Shown here: positions 34,073 to 44,767 of the stretch, in pieces | How the letters are laid out: every line of letters starts with the position of its first letter | How positions within the stretch are numbered: the stretch's first letter is position 1 | Assembly (NCBI GenBank): GCA_020912385.1 | Contig: CP087213.1 | Coordinates: forward strand, 372,001-436,000 | Direction of reading: 5' to 3' | From: Neofusicoccum parvum | Taxonomy: Eukaryota; Ascomycota; Dothideomycetes; Botryosphaeriales; Botryosphaeriaceae | DNA length: 64,000 nt | The notes under the pieces: model-generated | The model's input: the letters and a program-made list of their open reading frames with translations, nothing else | The model's database searches: none | Told to the model about the DNA's origin: nothing | Made by a program: the position numbers and the translations under genes

Positions 34073-34728
34073 ATGCCCCTCACAACCTCCCGTGCGGCTG
34101 CGTCGTCGCTAGCTAAGGCTTTGGAATCAGAAGCCAAATCTACGGGCAAGAACAGCTTTCTCGTCGTCTACGCCTCGCTTATCAACGGCACCAGCTGGTG
34201 TGGGGATTGCAGAAGCGCGGAGCCCGTCCTGGAGAAGAAGTTTGGAGGAGAGGAGGAGGCGGCGACGGTAGTCTATGCGGGAGACAAGCTTGAGTAAGTC
34301 CGTCTTCTACTTGTCTTTTTATCTCTTGTTTGCTCTTCGATGTAGAAATGCTCCTTCTCGGGTTAAGCTATGGATGCTCAAAAAACCTTGAGGGTGCCTT
34401 CCGAATGTCTTCTCTTATGTGTATTCTTGGGGCTATGTTGTAGTCAAAGAATAACGACAAAGAAGCTGACGCATCGGATCTTTGCAGATGGAGAAAACCA
34501 GAAAACCCATGGAGGAAGGCGCCGTTCAGTGTCACCAACCTACCGACGTTAATCAAGATCACACCTGATGGAGTAAGTCTATTCTGATGCCAATAATTGT
34601 CCAACGAGACCCGGTGATTGCCGAATGAAGATTTGCAACAGCAGGCTGACACAGCATAGAAGTGGGAGAAGCTTGTCGAGGTCGATGTGTACAACCAGAA
34701 GAAGCTAGACGCTTTTATCGGCTTCTAA
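34073..34728 (+). CDS. Thioredoxin-like protein, DUF953/TXNDC17 type
   Basis: Exons 34073-34293, 34488-34572 and 34660-34728 encode 124 aa. This is the usual size of the cytosolic thioredoxin-like family of TXNDC17 (TRP14). The redox motif is WCGDC (residues 42-46) rather than WCGPC, as characteristic for this family. It is preceded by FLVVYAS and followed by RSAEPVLEKKF. Exon 2 contains the DWRKPENPWR-like acidic/Trp segment, here EWRKPENPWRKAP, and the cis-Pro loop as NLPTLIKI. Exon 3 supplies the last strand and helix (KKLDAFIGF). Both introns have GTAAGT donors. It likely reduces specific disulfides or persulfides in the cytosol. No signal peptide is present. Confidence 0.88.
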
Positions 34729-35467
34729 ATCAGAGTGCCTCTCAAGTCTTTATCAACAGCGGAGCTTCTCACATAATCAAAGTCAACATCAAGTACATTC
34801 TTTGGGAGGAGCAGACTCTCATCAGCACCCTCTGAGGAGCTATTCTCGCAAATATCTCCACTCACCCAGAGCTGTACGTATTTGGAACAATTCAAGCTGA
34901 TCATCCGATGCAGCATCCCCATTTAGACCTCAGTCGCAGGGAAAATGCCCAGGTTCATTTCCCGCAGTTCTCGCGTATTTGTTTCTATCTTTATCCTCAA
35001 AGACTCTGTGCATATTTGCTACGGCCCGGTCCCGCGTCGCTTCACCCACAGAAACGAGCTTAAAATTGAAAATACTACCCTTCACCGTCCACAAAAGTAG
35101 TTCCTGCAGGACATATACCCCATCAGCTGATAGAGGACATACTGTTGAAAGTCGGGTCCGAAAACACGACCTTCCGCATCCGGCAAAGCGGCTCTCCATA
35201 CCCCAGGCATTCTCCACAGTATACGAGCATCTTAATGACTTAACCTTACTTGAAGCACCACCGCCAAGCTATCACCCCAAGTGCAGCTACCTTGAGGTGG
35301 AAAGACATCCCGAAAAGTCTCAGGAGACTTCGTGTTCAGCAGTGCAACGTTGTCCTGCTGCAAGACGAGTTAAATACTGCACGATGGGCGTGGTTCACAG
35401 AGCAACAGGCATGTTAGCAGTTGTCCCTCGCTCAGTCGCTCGCTTCACAACTGCAATCATTTAGACG
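34729..35467. other. Intergenic, upstream of subtilase
   Basis: Promoter region of the following protease gene. A plus-strand open frame (34979-35464) has no domain and unlikely composition. Nothing else seen. Confidence 0.5.
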
Positions 35468-38372
35468 ATGATTCGTCCACTCGCTTTCCTACTGGCGACG
35501 TTTGCGCTGGCGAGCACGCAATCAACGCAGCGCGCCCGTCCAGCGGAAGCAGAACAAGTCCCCAACACCTACTTCGTCCGCTTCCACAGCTCCACCACGG
35601 CCAACGGACGCGCCGACCCCAAAGCCGCCTTCCACCGCAAGTGCGCCGAGAAGTCCGTCTCGTACAGCATTCGCTATGAGTACAACGACCCGGGCCTCTT
35701 CTACGGGCTCTCTGTCAGCCTTGGCGATGACTCCGACATCGAGACCCTCAAAACCCTCCCCGAAGTTGCCAGCGTCGCCCCCGTGCGCTGGATCCAGCGG
35801 CCGGAGCTCGACTCCAGCTTCGACAGCACCACCGCCTTCTCCAGCAACCCCGGCCGCGGCGTCCACTTCGCCGCCCTGGGCAATCGAGCCGCCGCAGACG
35901 GCGCCGACTTCAACAGCGCGCACCGGCTGACCGGGGTCTCGGAGGCGCACGCGGCCGGCATCGAGGGCTCGGGCGTCAAGATCGCGTTCATCGACAGCGG
36001 CATCGACTGGCGGCACCCGGCGCTGGGCGGCTGCTTCGGGGCGGGCTGCAAGGTGGCGTTCGGGCACGACCTGGTGGGCGACGACTACAGCAACCAGAAC
36101 CCGGTGCTCACGCCCAAGCCCGACCCGCTGGCGACGTGCGTGGGCGGCTTCCACGGCACGCACGTGGCCGGCATCGCGGGCATGCGGGCGCCCGCCAACG
36201 CGACGTTGTTCGGCGGGCTCGTCGGCGTGGCCCCCGCCGCGACGCTGGGCATGTACCGCGTCTTCGGCTGCACCGCCTTCGCCAGCGAGGACGTCATCGT
36301 CGCCGCCGTGCAGCGCGCCGCCCAGGACGGCGCCGACGTCGTCAGCATGAGTCTCGGCGGCTGGGCCTCCTGGGGCGGCGACCCCGCCAGCCCGTACCTC
36401 GAGCTCGTCGCCGGCCTGAAGCGGCGCGGCGTCGCCGTCATCGCCGCCGCCGGCAACAACGGCGAGTCGACGCCGTTCTTCCTGAGCGACCCGGCCATCA
36501 TCCCGGACGCGCTCGCCGTCGCGAGCGTCGAGAACACCGCGTTTCCGACCTACGGGCTGCGGGATTCGGCCGGGGAGAGCCACCGGTACGGCGCGCTGTA
36601 TCCGTTCCCGGGCGGGAACTACACGGCCGTGCTGGTCGGGGACGGCACGGCGCGGTCGGAGTTCGGGTGCTACGACGAGGACTACGCGCGGCTGCGGGAG
36701 ACGCTGGCGGGCGACCTGTCCGGCTACGTCGTCGTCGTGCGCCGCGGGTTCTGCCCCGTCACCGTCACGCAGGCCCGCGCGGCGGCGAATGGGTTCACCA
36801 AGATCCTGACGTTCCCCGATCCGGACAGTGACAACATCTTCATCCAGGGGTATGGTGTGCCGACGCCCGCTTTTGATGCGAACGGGACGATTGTGTCTGT
36901 TGGATCCACGACTGATTCGACAATCTACGAGAACGTGAAGGCGGCTGGGGAGTACAAGCTCTCCTTCGCGGATACGACGCCCGTGCTGGAGAAGCAACTT
37001 TGGGGAGGACAGATCAACAACTTCAGCAGCGTTGGTAAGTTTGGGTACTGACTCCTCAAGGACGATTGCTAAAAATGGCTTCCGGACAGGGCCTTCCTGG
37101 GATTTCTCGCTGAAGCCCCAGATTGCCGCTCCGGGAGGAGCCATCATCTCGACCTTTCCTCTTGGAGGTGGCGGTTGGGCAATGGCCAGCGGCACCTCCA
37201 TGGCCACGCCCTACCTCTCCGGAGTCTATGCGCTTGTCAAGTCCCAGAACCCCAACCTGTCGGTCGACGAGATATTCAACCTGCTCAAGACGACCGCGAA
37301 ACCTTTGATCCAAGCGGGACGCGATGACTACTCGCCTGCAGCTCAGCAAGGGGCAGGCCTGGTCTCTGCATCCTCTGCGCTCTTCTACCAGTCCACGGTC
37401 TCGCCCAGCCAGCTCGAGCTCGGCGGCACCGAGAATCTCGCCACGCTCTCCCCCAACATCACGCTGCACAACCCGTCCGCCGACGCCGTCACCTACACGC
37501 TCGGCGACACCATCGCCAACGGCATGGCCTTCTACCCCTACGGCGAAAGCGCCCCCGACTACGCCGGCTGGAGCGACGGCGCCTACCTGCACCTAACCCC
37601 CCTCCCCTTCTCCGCCACCGTCCAACCCGCCTCCACCACCATCACCCTCCCCGCCGGCTCCGCCACCACCATCCCCTTCACCATCACCCCGCCCACCGGC
37701 CTCTCCGCGCGCGAAATCCCCGTCTACTCAGGCTTCCTGACCGCGACCTCGTCCCTCAACGAAACGCTCTCGGTGCCCTACCTCGGCGTCCCGTACGCCT
37801 ACTCCACCGCGCCGCTCATCGGCCTCGACGCGCCGACGCCCAACGTCCACGCCGCCAACCGCTCCGCCTTCGCCGCGCCGCAGCTGCACCACGCCGGCTC
37901 CGGCGACGCGCAGGGCGCGCACCGCGCCTACGCCTTCGCGGACGGCGACACCCCGGCGCTGCGCTACTCGCTGCTGCAGCCCACGCGGTGGACGCGCGTC
38001 GACGTGGTGGCGGCGGAGGCGGACGTGACGGCGACGTACTACGGGTACGATAGGGCGGAGGTTGTGGACTTTGCGCGCACGTCGATGCGACCGAATGGGT
38101 CGGTGGGCGGCGTGGAGGTGCTGGGGAATTTGTATTTGTTTGCGGGCGACGCTCCGCTGGCGGAGGTGGGGCTGGAGTGGAGCTTTCCGTTGAGGGATGT
38201 GACGGGGACGGCGTATATCGGGTTGAAGAAGGGGGGGTATAGGGTGCTGGCGAGGTGGCTGAGGTTTGGCGGCGATGAGGACGTGGAAGGCGATTGGGTG
38301 AGTTGGTTGAGCGGGGTGGTGGAGGCGACGAGAGATGCGTACGAGGGTCCTGTTAATGGGACTGTGGGTTGA
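35468..38372 (+). CDS. Secreted subtilisin-like serine protease (S8) with PA insert
   Basis: Exons 35468-37034 and 37090-38372 encode 949 aa. A signal peptide (MIRPLAFLLATFALASTQS) is followed by an I9-type propeptide (about residues 35-110: NTYFVRFHS, LKTLPEVASVAPV). The catalytic triad is Asp176 (IAFIDSGIDW), His229 (FHGTHVAGIAG) and Ser559 (ASGTSMATPYLSG); the oxyanion Asn is in IAAAGNNGES. A PA domain lies between His and Ser (GYVVVVRRGFCPVTVTQARA). After the catalytic region there is a Fn3-like C-terminal domain with SATVQPASTTITLPAG. The organisation matches minor extracellular, Vpr-like or C5a-peptidase-like fungal subtilases of 850-950 aa. It should be an extracellular endopeptidase. 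The antisense open frame of over 500 codons is a GC-rich shadow. Confidence 0.95.
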
Positions 38373-38900
38373 GGCGGTGGAGGGGATGAAGGAGGTGCGG
38401 AGTTGAGTGGTGAGATGGCGGGTGTATTACTATGGCCTGCATGCTTGGGTAAAGGATGGTTGAGGAGGTGGGAATGACGTTGATGTTGAGCTTTCTGCAG
38501 CACCCACATATACGATTGATGGCCTCCACACTCACGGGGTGATGGTTGGTATAAGAGCGGAAGTCTAATGTATATACTTCGACTTGTATAGATATGAGAG
38601 GAGCTTTGTGCTACGCAGAAGCACGCCGTGATTGAGGGGTGCTCGGACTGGGAAAGTGGGGGTTACAGCGGGGTTTGCACGTAGCTCCACAGCGTTATCA
38701 ACCTCCCACTCTGCCGCACACGTTTCAAATCAGCCGCAAGCTCTTTGAGTGCACCGTGCCTAGATTTGAGCACCGGACTCTCCAATCAACGAAGCTGTTG
38801 TTGCCTATTCATTGAATTTGAGAGTTGCAGCACCTGAGAGAGACCCAGAGGCGTAGCTTTACTTTGCGAGCGTTCCTACCCAACCGTTTACCGACTAGAA
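38373..38900. other. Intergenic
   Basis: Subtilase 3' flank and promoter of the aldolase gene. No further features recognised. Confidence 0.5.
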
Positions 38901-39954
38901 ATGGCAGCAACAGACACCAATACCAACGCTGAGATGACGCGTCTCCGCTCTAGCCTTGAGCGTGTACGGAATGGAGGTGTCCCTTCCATAGGCCAGTGGA
39001 TGGAATTCCCTGGATATACTCTTGCAAGGACCGTCGCTGCTCTGGGCGAAGATGTATGACCAATTGCACAAGCTCTTTCACAATATGCTAAAAGAAACGC
39101 AGTGGGTACTCATCGACTGCGAACACGGCAACATTGACGATGCAGAAATGTACCACGCTGTTGGTGCCGTCGCAACAGCGGGTGCGTCGCCCATTGTCCG
39201 AATTGCCGGGAGTGAGCCATGGCAGATCAAACGTGCTCTTGATAGCGGTGCACACGGTATAATGATTCCCATGTGCGAGACCAAGGTGAGTATCCACGGC
39301 CCGTTGATTGCGGCAGAATCATATCAAGCTGACGGATGCCATCCGCTCCACAGGAACAAGCGGCAATCATTGCAGCTGCCACTCATTATCCAGCCTCTGA
39401 CTTCCCAAACGGCATCCGCGGCGCTGGAGGCCTATTTGCCCCTGCAAATTTTGGTGTCGACGCCGCCGAGTACGTTCGGTCTGCCAACCGGCGCATCGTC
39501 GTCATCGTGCAGATCGAGACACGCAAAGCCATCGAGAATGTTGAAGAGATAGTCTCGGTACCTGGGATTGATGCGGTGAGTTATTCTGTTCAAATTTAAT
39601 GCTGCCCTATCCTGCTGGCGTGATTGAGTCTTTTCGGTTTCGTGCCTCGTTGCTAAGTGGCATCAATCGCAGCTGTTCGTCGGGCCCAACGACCTGGCAG
39701 CCAGCATGGGTTATTTCCCCTTCAGCCATGCCTCGATACCCGAGGTCCAGCACGCCACTGCCCAGGTTCTTGCCGCAGCGCAGAAACATGGCAAATACGC
39801 CGGTCACTTTGCGCTGGGCGCCGAAGCAGCCGCTGTGAGAGTGAAGCAGGGTTGGCACTTTGTCAACTGTGGCGCGGATATAGTGGCGGTGACGGCCTGG
39901 ATGTCGAATGAAATGGAGCAGTTGAAGAAGATGGTGAGCAGCAAGGATGAGTAG
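38901..39954 (+). CDS. HpcH/HpaI-family aldolase (2-dehydro-3-deoxyglucarate aldolase-like)
   Basis: Exons 38901-39053, 39103-39285, 39354-39575 and 39673-39954 encode 279 aa. This is a class II pyruvate aldolase of the HpcH/HpaI/citrate-lyase superfamily, which cleaves 2-keto-3-deoxy-hydroxy acids to pyruvate and an aldehyde with a divalent metal. Visible motifs are GQWMEFPGYTLA, WVLIDCEHGNID (active-site His), GAHGIMIPMCETKEQA, the metal-ligand Glu in VVIVQIETRKAIENVEEI, and the Asp ligand in LFVGPNDLAASMG. The C-terminus carries the Gly-His-Phe turn and VNCGADIVAVTAW. All four exons join in frame with GT-AG introns of 49-97 nt. The physiological substrate cannot be told; sugar-acid catabolism (for example pectin-derived) is plausible. 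No targeting signal is evident. Confidence 0.92.
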
Positions 39955-40982
39955 CCATCACTGCATCAGCCGCCGGGTCGGTGCGGCGTGTGGGGGTTCT
40001 GATTGGTCCGCACCACGTGTACGTACTGTATTTGGGTTCCGTCCCTCTGCTCGATGAACATATACAGATGCATTACGATCGCGGACCTGTATCTACAAGT
40101 GTCCTTGAAAGTGTCTCTGGGGCGCGGCTTCTCAGATTCTGCGTCAGGCATGACTTTTCGCAAAGCGTTCAGCCGACAACCGGGTTTGAGAGGGCGTGAC
40201 TGATGTGCAGCACAAGAAACGAAGGGTGTTGGAGGAATTCAAAGGCTATGGCACGATCAATCTCGACAGATGAATGTGTTTCCACCGGGGGATCACTAAT
40301 CATATTCCAGAATGCTCTTGTTTTGTTGAAGTGAAGTCATCTCGACCAGCTTCACAGATAAAGTACCCCTCGGAACTAACTCTGGCAGATGCTCTGCACT
40401 GCCTCATCGTGCAACAGCTGCCGAATCTGGACGCGATGGTGATGTACGGATCCGCTCTCGATCGGCTCTAGTGTGCTCCAAAACCTTATCTACTATTAGC
40501 GTCGTGGCACCATTGCCGGATCTACTCGGCATTGAGATATAGTAGTTTTGAAACACCCAACGTCACCCAACGCCCCTCAACGTCAGACACCTATAGGCTG
40601 TAGCAGATGCTCCTAACAAATCTTCAGACGTCATGGCATTCTTAGCGCTATCTGCGAGAAGATCTAATCAGGCTCATCCCTCCCAAGTCGTCTACTTCGA
40701 TGTTGTCCCTCGGCTCAATGCCCGCATCGTCGACCGCTGATGTCGCAACGGACGAGACCTTCAGTCACAGTCAAGTGCGGAAGAACCGAGGATCGAGGTG
40801 TGCAACACAGAAAGATGTCTGTCACAGGCAACACACAGAGATGGAAGAAATCCTATAAGAACGAATATCCACCCGACAGTCCCATCCACCAAACACAAGA
40901 GCACACTGCCCACAACCACCTCTCAGAGTCCCATTTAAACAACGCCAAACACACCAAACACACCAACCCCCACCCCACCAAA
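39955..40982. other. Intergenic, upstream of repeat-peptide gene
   Basis: About 1 kb with no supportable gene. The last 100 bp, rich in CA/CC and lacking T, is the likely 5' UTR of the peptide gene. The frame of that gene stays open upstream to 40740, but the residues there are not protein-like. Confidence 0.5.
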
Positions 40983-41465
40983 ATGCGCATCAACGCCCTC
41001 ATCCTCCTCACCACCACCCTCGCGACCGCCGCCCCAGTCGCCCAACTCTCCACCGCGCTCGGCCAACTCGGCGCCGCCATCCCGCAGCCAGGCGAAGACC
41101 CAGCAACCAGCATCCCCGACCTGACCGGGGCGCTCGGCTCGGCCGTCAACGCGATCCCGCAGCCACCCTCGCGGCGCCAGCTCGACGCCGCGCTCGGCCA
41201 GCTGGGCGCCGCCATCCCGCGGCCCGGCGAGGACCCCGCCGCCAGCATCCCCGACCTGACCGGCGCGCTGGGCTCGGCTGTCAACGCCATCCCTGGAGCG
41301 GGGAGCGGGAGGCGGGCGCGTCGACAGCTTGACGTCGCGTTGGGGCAGCTGGCGGATGCGATTCCGAGGCCTGGAGAGGATCCGGCGGGGAGTATTCCGG
41401 ATTTGACGGATGCGTTGGGGTCGGCTGTGAATGCGATTCCGGGGGCGGATGGTGGGGGTGCGTAA
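40983..41465 (+). CDS. Putative Kex2-processed secreted repeat peptide precursor
   Basis: Small intronless gene for 160 aa with no homologue I recognise. MRINALILLTTTLATAAPVA looks like a signal peptide. The rest is three imperfect repeats of about 45-49 residues. Each begins QL(S/D)xALGQL, continues through a core (A/D)AIPxPGEDPAxSIPDLT, and ends ALGSAVNAIP. The repeats are separated by dibasic sites: Arg64-Arg65 before Gln66, and Arg110-Arg111-Ala-Arg113-Arg114 before Gln115. This is the layout of kexin-processed repeat proteins, in which Golgi Kex2 and carboxypeptidase trimming release several similar peptides. A new N-terminal Gln could cyclise to pyroglutamate. There are no Cys, Tyr or Trp residues. 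The start at 40983 follows ACCAAA and gives the leader; the frame is open further 5' but unlikely coding. Function unknown: signalling, surface or effector peptide are possibilities. Confidence 0.72.
   Translation: MRINALILLTTTLATAAPVAQLSTALGQLGAAIPQPGEDPATSIPDLTGALGSAVNAIPQPPSRRQLDAALGQLGAAIPRPGEDPAASIPDLTGALGSAVNAIPGAGSGRRARRQLDVALGQLADAIPRPGEDPAGSIPDLTDALGSAVNAIPGADGGGA
41043..41441 (+). repeat. Three tandem coding repeats of the peptide precursor
   Basis: Units start at the Gln codons 41043, 41178 and 41325, giving periods of 135 and 147 nt. Repeats 1 and 2 use mainly C-ending codons. Repeat 3 uses mainly G- and T-ending codons while keeping 31 of 35 compared residues identical to repeat 2. 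Confidence 0.85.
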
Positions 41466-42996
41466 GGGGGTGGTTTGGGGGAGTGTGGTGGTCGATGCTG
41501 TTGGGTGTGTAGGGGTATGTGGAGCGGAGGCGAAGAATGTTGTTACGAACTAGATTTTATCGAATAAAAACTATACGGGGATTTGAAACTGATGTAGAGA
41601 TAGAGCGTTTGTGACGTTTCTTAATTTTCGTTCAGACGTTCAGTGCGGAAAGATGTGACGATATGGCACTGGGCCGAACCTCGTCTTCCGCCGCTCTTAG
41701 TCAAAGCGCTATTGCCTGGACTGGTGTACTCGATTTTCACTTAAGATTATTGAAGATCAATACAATTTGGTACGCTCGCTACAGACTTCTCCAGTTCTGT
41801 AACGATTCGGAAATTAAGACTATTGACTAGTGGGATCTGATCAACATATACCCACAACTTAAGGAGTCCACGGCAGGCGCAACGAGGGAAGGGCCGGATT
41901 CCGAACTTACCAACCACGGCATACGCATTCAGTTGTCTGCAGCACCTGACAGAGGCCCAACAAAAAGCATGCACTATCGCACGGCAGCGCTTAGTTGGAA
42001 AGACTTGACTAAGCTTGCTGAGGATTGCATAACAAACCAACTTTAAAGTGAGAACAGTTCTCAGTACAAAAGGACTCGGGTGTAGTTTAATGGTGACATC
42101 TCTGGAGAAGACTTCTCCCCCGATGCGCTCTTCATCGTGAATCGTTTCGTCTCCATGCTAAGCAGAGAAACTCTCAACTTCTCGCAGGCCTCGATTGATT
42201 TTGCTCAACTTGATGCGTTCAAGGTCGGCGCCGACAAGTTTCGAAATCGGGACTGATATTCAAAGAAATGCTCTGGTCGGGCTACTTTTAAATTGTCATC
42301 ATACAACGACTGCTCTATTGGTACCATACAGTTCCGCAATAGTACAACAAAAGATGCCACCATTGTGCACATCGAAGTTTCCGTGGACAGGCCGTAGTCA
42401 GCTCTGAGGTTCAACACGATATCAAGTTTTCGAACCGCTGGGGGGCTTTAACAAACTAGCAAGGGGGGAATTGATACACTGGGAATAAATTATCTTAGAA
42501 TAAAGTCAGAAGAAGCTGAGAGAGACATCATTTTGTCCTTTAGGAGATGGAGGTGGTCCAAATGGCTCTGCAATGAGGTACTCCAGGTGAACGCGAGGAC
42601 GGTACAGACTGGACTGAGGGTCGTTGCAATTTCTTTTCATTTTCGGAGACACTTGCCCTTCTTTCATACTGAGTTTTCGATTGATTCCCAGCTCATCGTC
42701 CCAGCAATTATTGTTCCCACATACCAAGATCACCGCTGTGCCGTATCAACAAACCACAATCCAAACCCGTTGGAAAGTCGTTGCCCATATCCCACCATTC
42801 AGCCGATCTTGCTGAATCGTGACGGATGTAAGCGCATGCGGGTCTGACTCGGACGACAGCAGTGACGGTGACACCAGACCACGCTTCGATTTCGCCAGAG
42901 CAAGGGACCAATCCAGCCCCATCACGCGTCCTGGTCCCCCATCCCCGTCCCTCGACTCCGCCAACACCGCCAAACCACCGTCCTCGCCCGCCGAGT
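41466..42996. other. Intergenic with an unexplained open stretch
   Basis: AT-richer 1.5-kb interval. On the plus strand, 42088-42258 is an open stretch of 57 codons directly after a TAG, containing SGEDFSPDALFIVNRFVSML and ending at a TGA. It reads like genuine protein but has no start codon or recognised homologue, so it may be an exon or a relic. The segment just before 42997 is the TPR-gene promoter. Confidence 0.4.
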
Positions 42997-44767
42997 ATGG
43001 GTTCAGCGCAGGATGACTACTACGACCTCGGCACCTTCCACCGCGCGGTCAGCACCCGGAGCCCGGAGGCCCAGCTCTGGTTCACGCGCGGCCTGATCTG
43101 GAGCTACGCCTTCAACCACGAGGAAGCGGCGCGCTGCTTCGGCCGCACCGTGTCGCACGACCCGGGGTGCGCGATGGGGCACTGGGGGCTGGCGTACGCG
43201 CTGGGGCCCAACTACAACAAGCCGTGGGAGCTGTTCGACGCCGACGACCTCAGCACGACGCTCGCGAAGACGCAGGCCGCGGTCGAGCAGGCGCTGGCAC
43301 ACGCCGGCAGCGCGTCGCCCACCGAACAAGCCCTCATCCGCGCCATCCAGCACCGGCGCCCGCGCGACGCCGCCGACACCGACTACGCGGCGTGCAACCG
43401 CGCCTACGCCGACGCCATGGCCGACGCCTACGCCGCCTTCCCGGACGACCTGGACGTCGCGACGCTGCACGCCGACGCGCTGATGAACGTCACGCCGTGG
43501 AACCTGTGGGACCTGCGGACGGGGCTGCCGACGGCGCAGTCGCGGGCGGCGGAGGCGAAGCGCGTGCTGGAGCGGGCGATGGCGGCGGACGCGGCGAACG
43601 CGCTGGTGCACCCGGGGCTGCTGCACATGTACGTGCACCTGATCGAGATGTCGTCAACGCCGGAGCTGGGCGTGGTGCCGGCGGACGCGCTGCGCGACCT
43701 CGTGCCCGAGGCCGGCCATCTGCGCCACATGCCCAGCCACCTCGACATCCTGATCGGCGACTACCGCCGCGCCGTGCAGGCCAACCAGGTGGCCTGCGCC
43801 GCCGACGAGAAGTACTTTGCGCGCGAGGGCGGCGCCAACTTCTACACCGTGTACCGCCTGCACGACTACCACTCGCTCATCTACGCCGCCATGTTCAACG
43901 GCCAGTCCAAGTTCGCCCTGGACACCGTCGCGAAGATGGAGGCCCATATCCCGGAGCACGTGCTGCGCGTCCAGTCGCCGCCCATGGCGGACTGGCTGGA
44001 GGCCGGCCTGTCGCCGCGTATGCACGTGCTGGTGCGCTTTGGACGCTGGCAGGACATCCTCGACCTGGAGCTGCCCGCCGACCGGCAGCTGTACTGCGTG
44101 ACGACCGCCATGATGCACTACGCGAAGGGCGTGGCATTCGCTGCCACCGGAAATGTGCCCGAGGCGGAGAAGCAGCGGGCTCTCCTGCACGAGGCGGTGG
44201 ACCGCGTCCCGGCCTCGCGCATGGAGTATCCGAACAAGTGCTCCGACATCCTGGCGATTGCGAAGGCCATGCTGGATGGGGAGCTGGAGTACCGGAAGGA
44301 GAACTTCGAGGCGGCGTTCGAGCACCTGCGCAAGGCGGTGGAGCTGGACGACGCCCTCGTATACGCCGAACCGTGAGTGGAAATGTTGCCGAATGCTGCG
44401 GAAACGGGCGCGCTAATCCATGGACGATCACACCAGGTGGGGCTGGATGCAGCCGAGTAGGCATGCCTATGCGGCTCTGTTGCTTGAGCAGGGCCGTGTG
44501 GAGGACGCGGCAAAGGCGTACGCTGCCGACTTGGGATTCGATGACACTCTGCCGCGCGCACGCCAACACCCTAACAACGTCTGGGCGCTGCACGGCTATC
44601 ACGAGTGCCTCACGCGACTGGGCCGGACGGCTGAGGCCGGGATTGTTCAGCAGCAGTTGAAGTTGGCCATCGCAGTGGCAGATGTTCCGGTCACTGCGTC
44701 CTGCTATTGCAGGGGCGCGGCAACGGCCTCAACGACTAAGACCAATGCTGCAGATTGTTGCACATGA
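42997..44767 (+). CDS. TPR-repeat domain protein
   Basis: Exons 42997-44372 and 44437-44767 encode 568 aa. The protein contains scattered helical TPR-like pairs: LWFTRGLIWSYAFNHEEAAR with CFGRTVSHDPGCAMGHWGLA near the start, AEAKRVLERAMAADAANALV in the middle, and FEAAFEHLRKAVELDDALVY at the intron. The last exon continues RHAYAALLLEQGRVEDAAKA. This organisation matches a widespread family of bacterial and fungal TPR proteins of unknown function, around 550 aa. PEAGHLRHMPSHLDILIGDY and NFYTVYRLHDYHSLIYAAMF are conserved-looking, His-rich segments that could form an active or metal site, but this is only inference. An upstream in-frame ATG at 42862 would add 45 Pro-rich residues; the ATG at 42997 is preferred because the homologous-looking part starts just after it. 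Confidence 0.82.

Noticed and set aside
35522..37207. 561-codon open frame antisense to the subtilase
   Set aside because: It mirrors the GC-rich codons of the protease gene, has Arg/Gly/Val/Ala-heavy composition and no domain. The plus strand has an intact catalytic triad.
42070..42150. tRNA-like start (GGGTGTAGTTTAATGGTGA)
   Set aside because: A D-arm-like element and a 5-bp hairpin are present, but the 3' end does not pair with the 5' end and no TTCRANY loop is found.
43167..44660. 497-codon frame overlapping the TPR gene in another plus-strand frame
   Set aside because: Gly/Ala/Arg-rich shadow. It runs through the TPR intron without interruption and has no recognisable motif.
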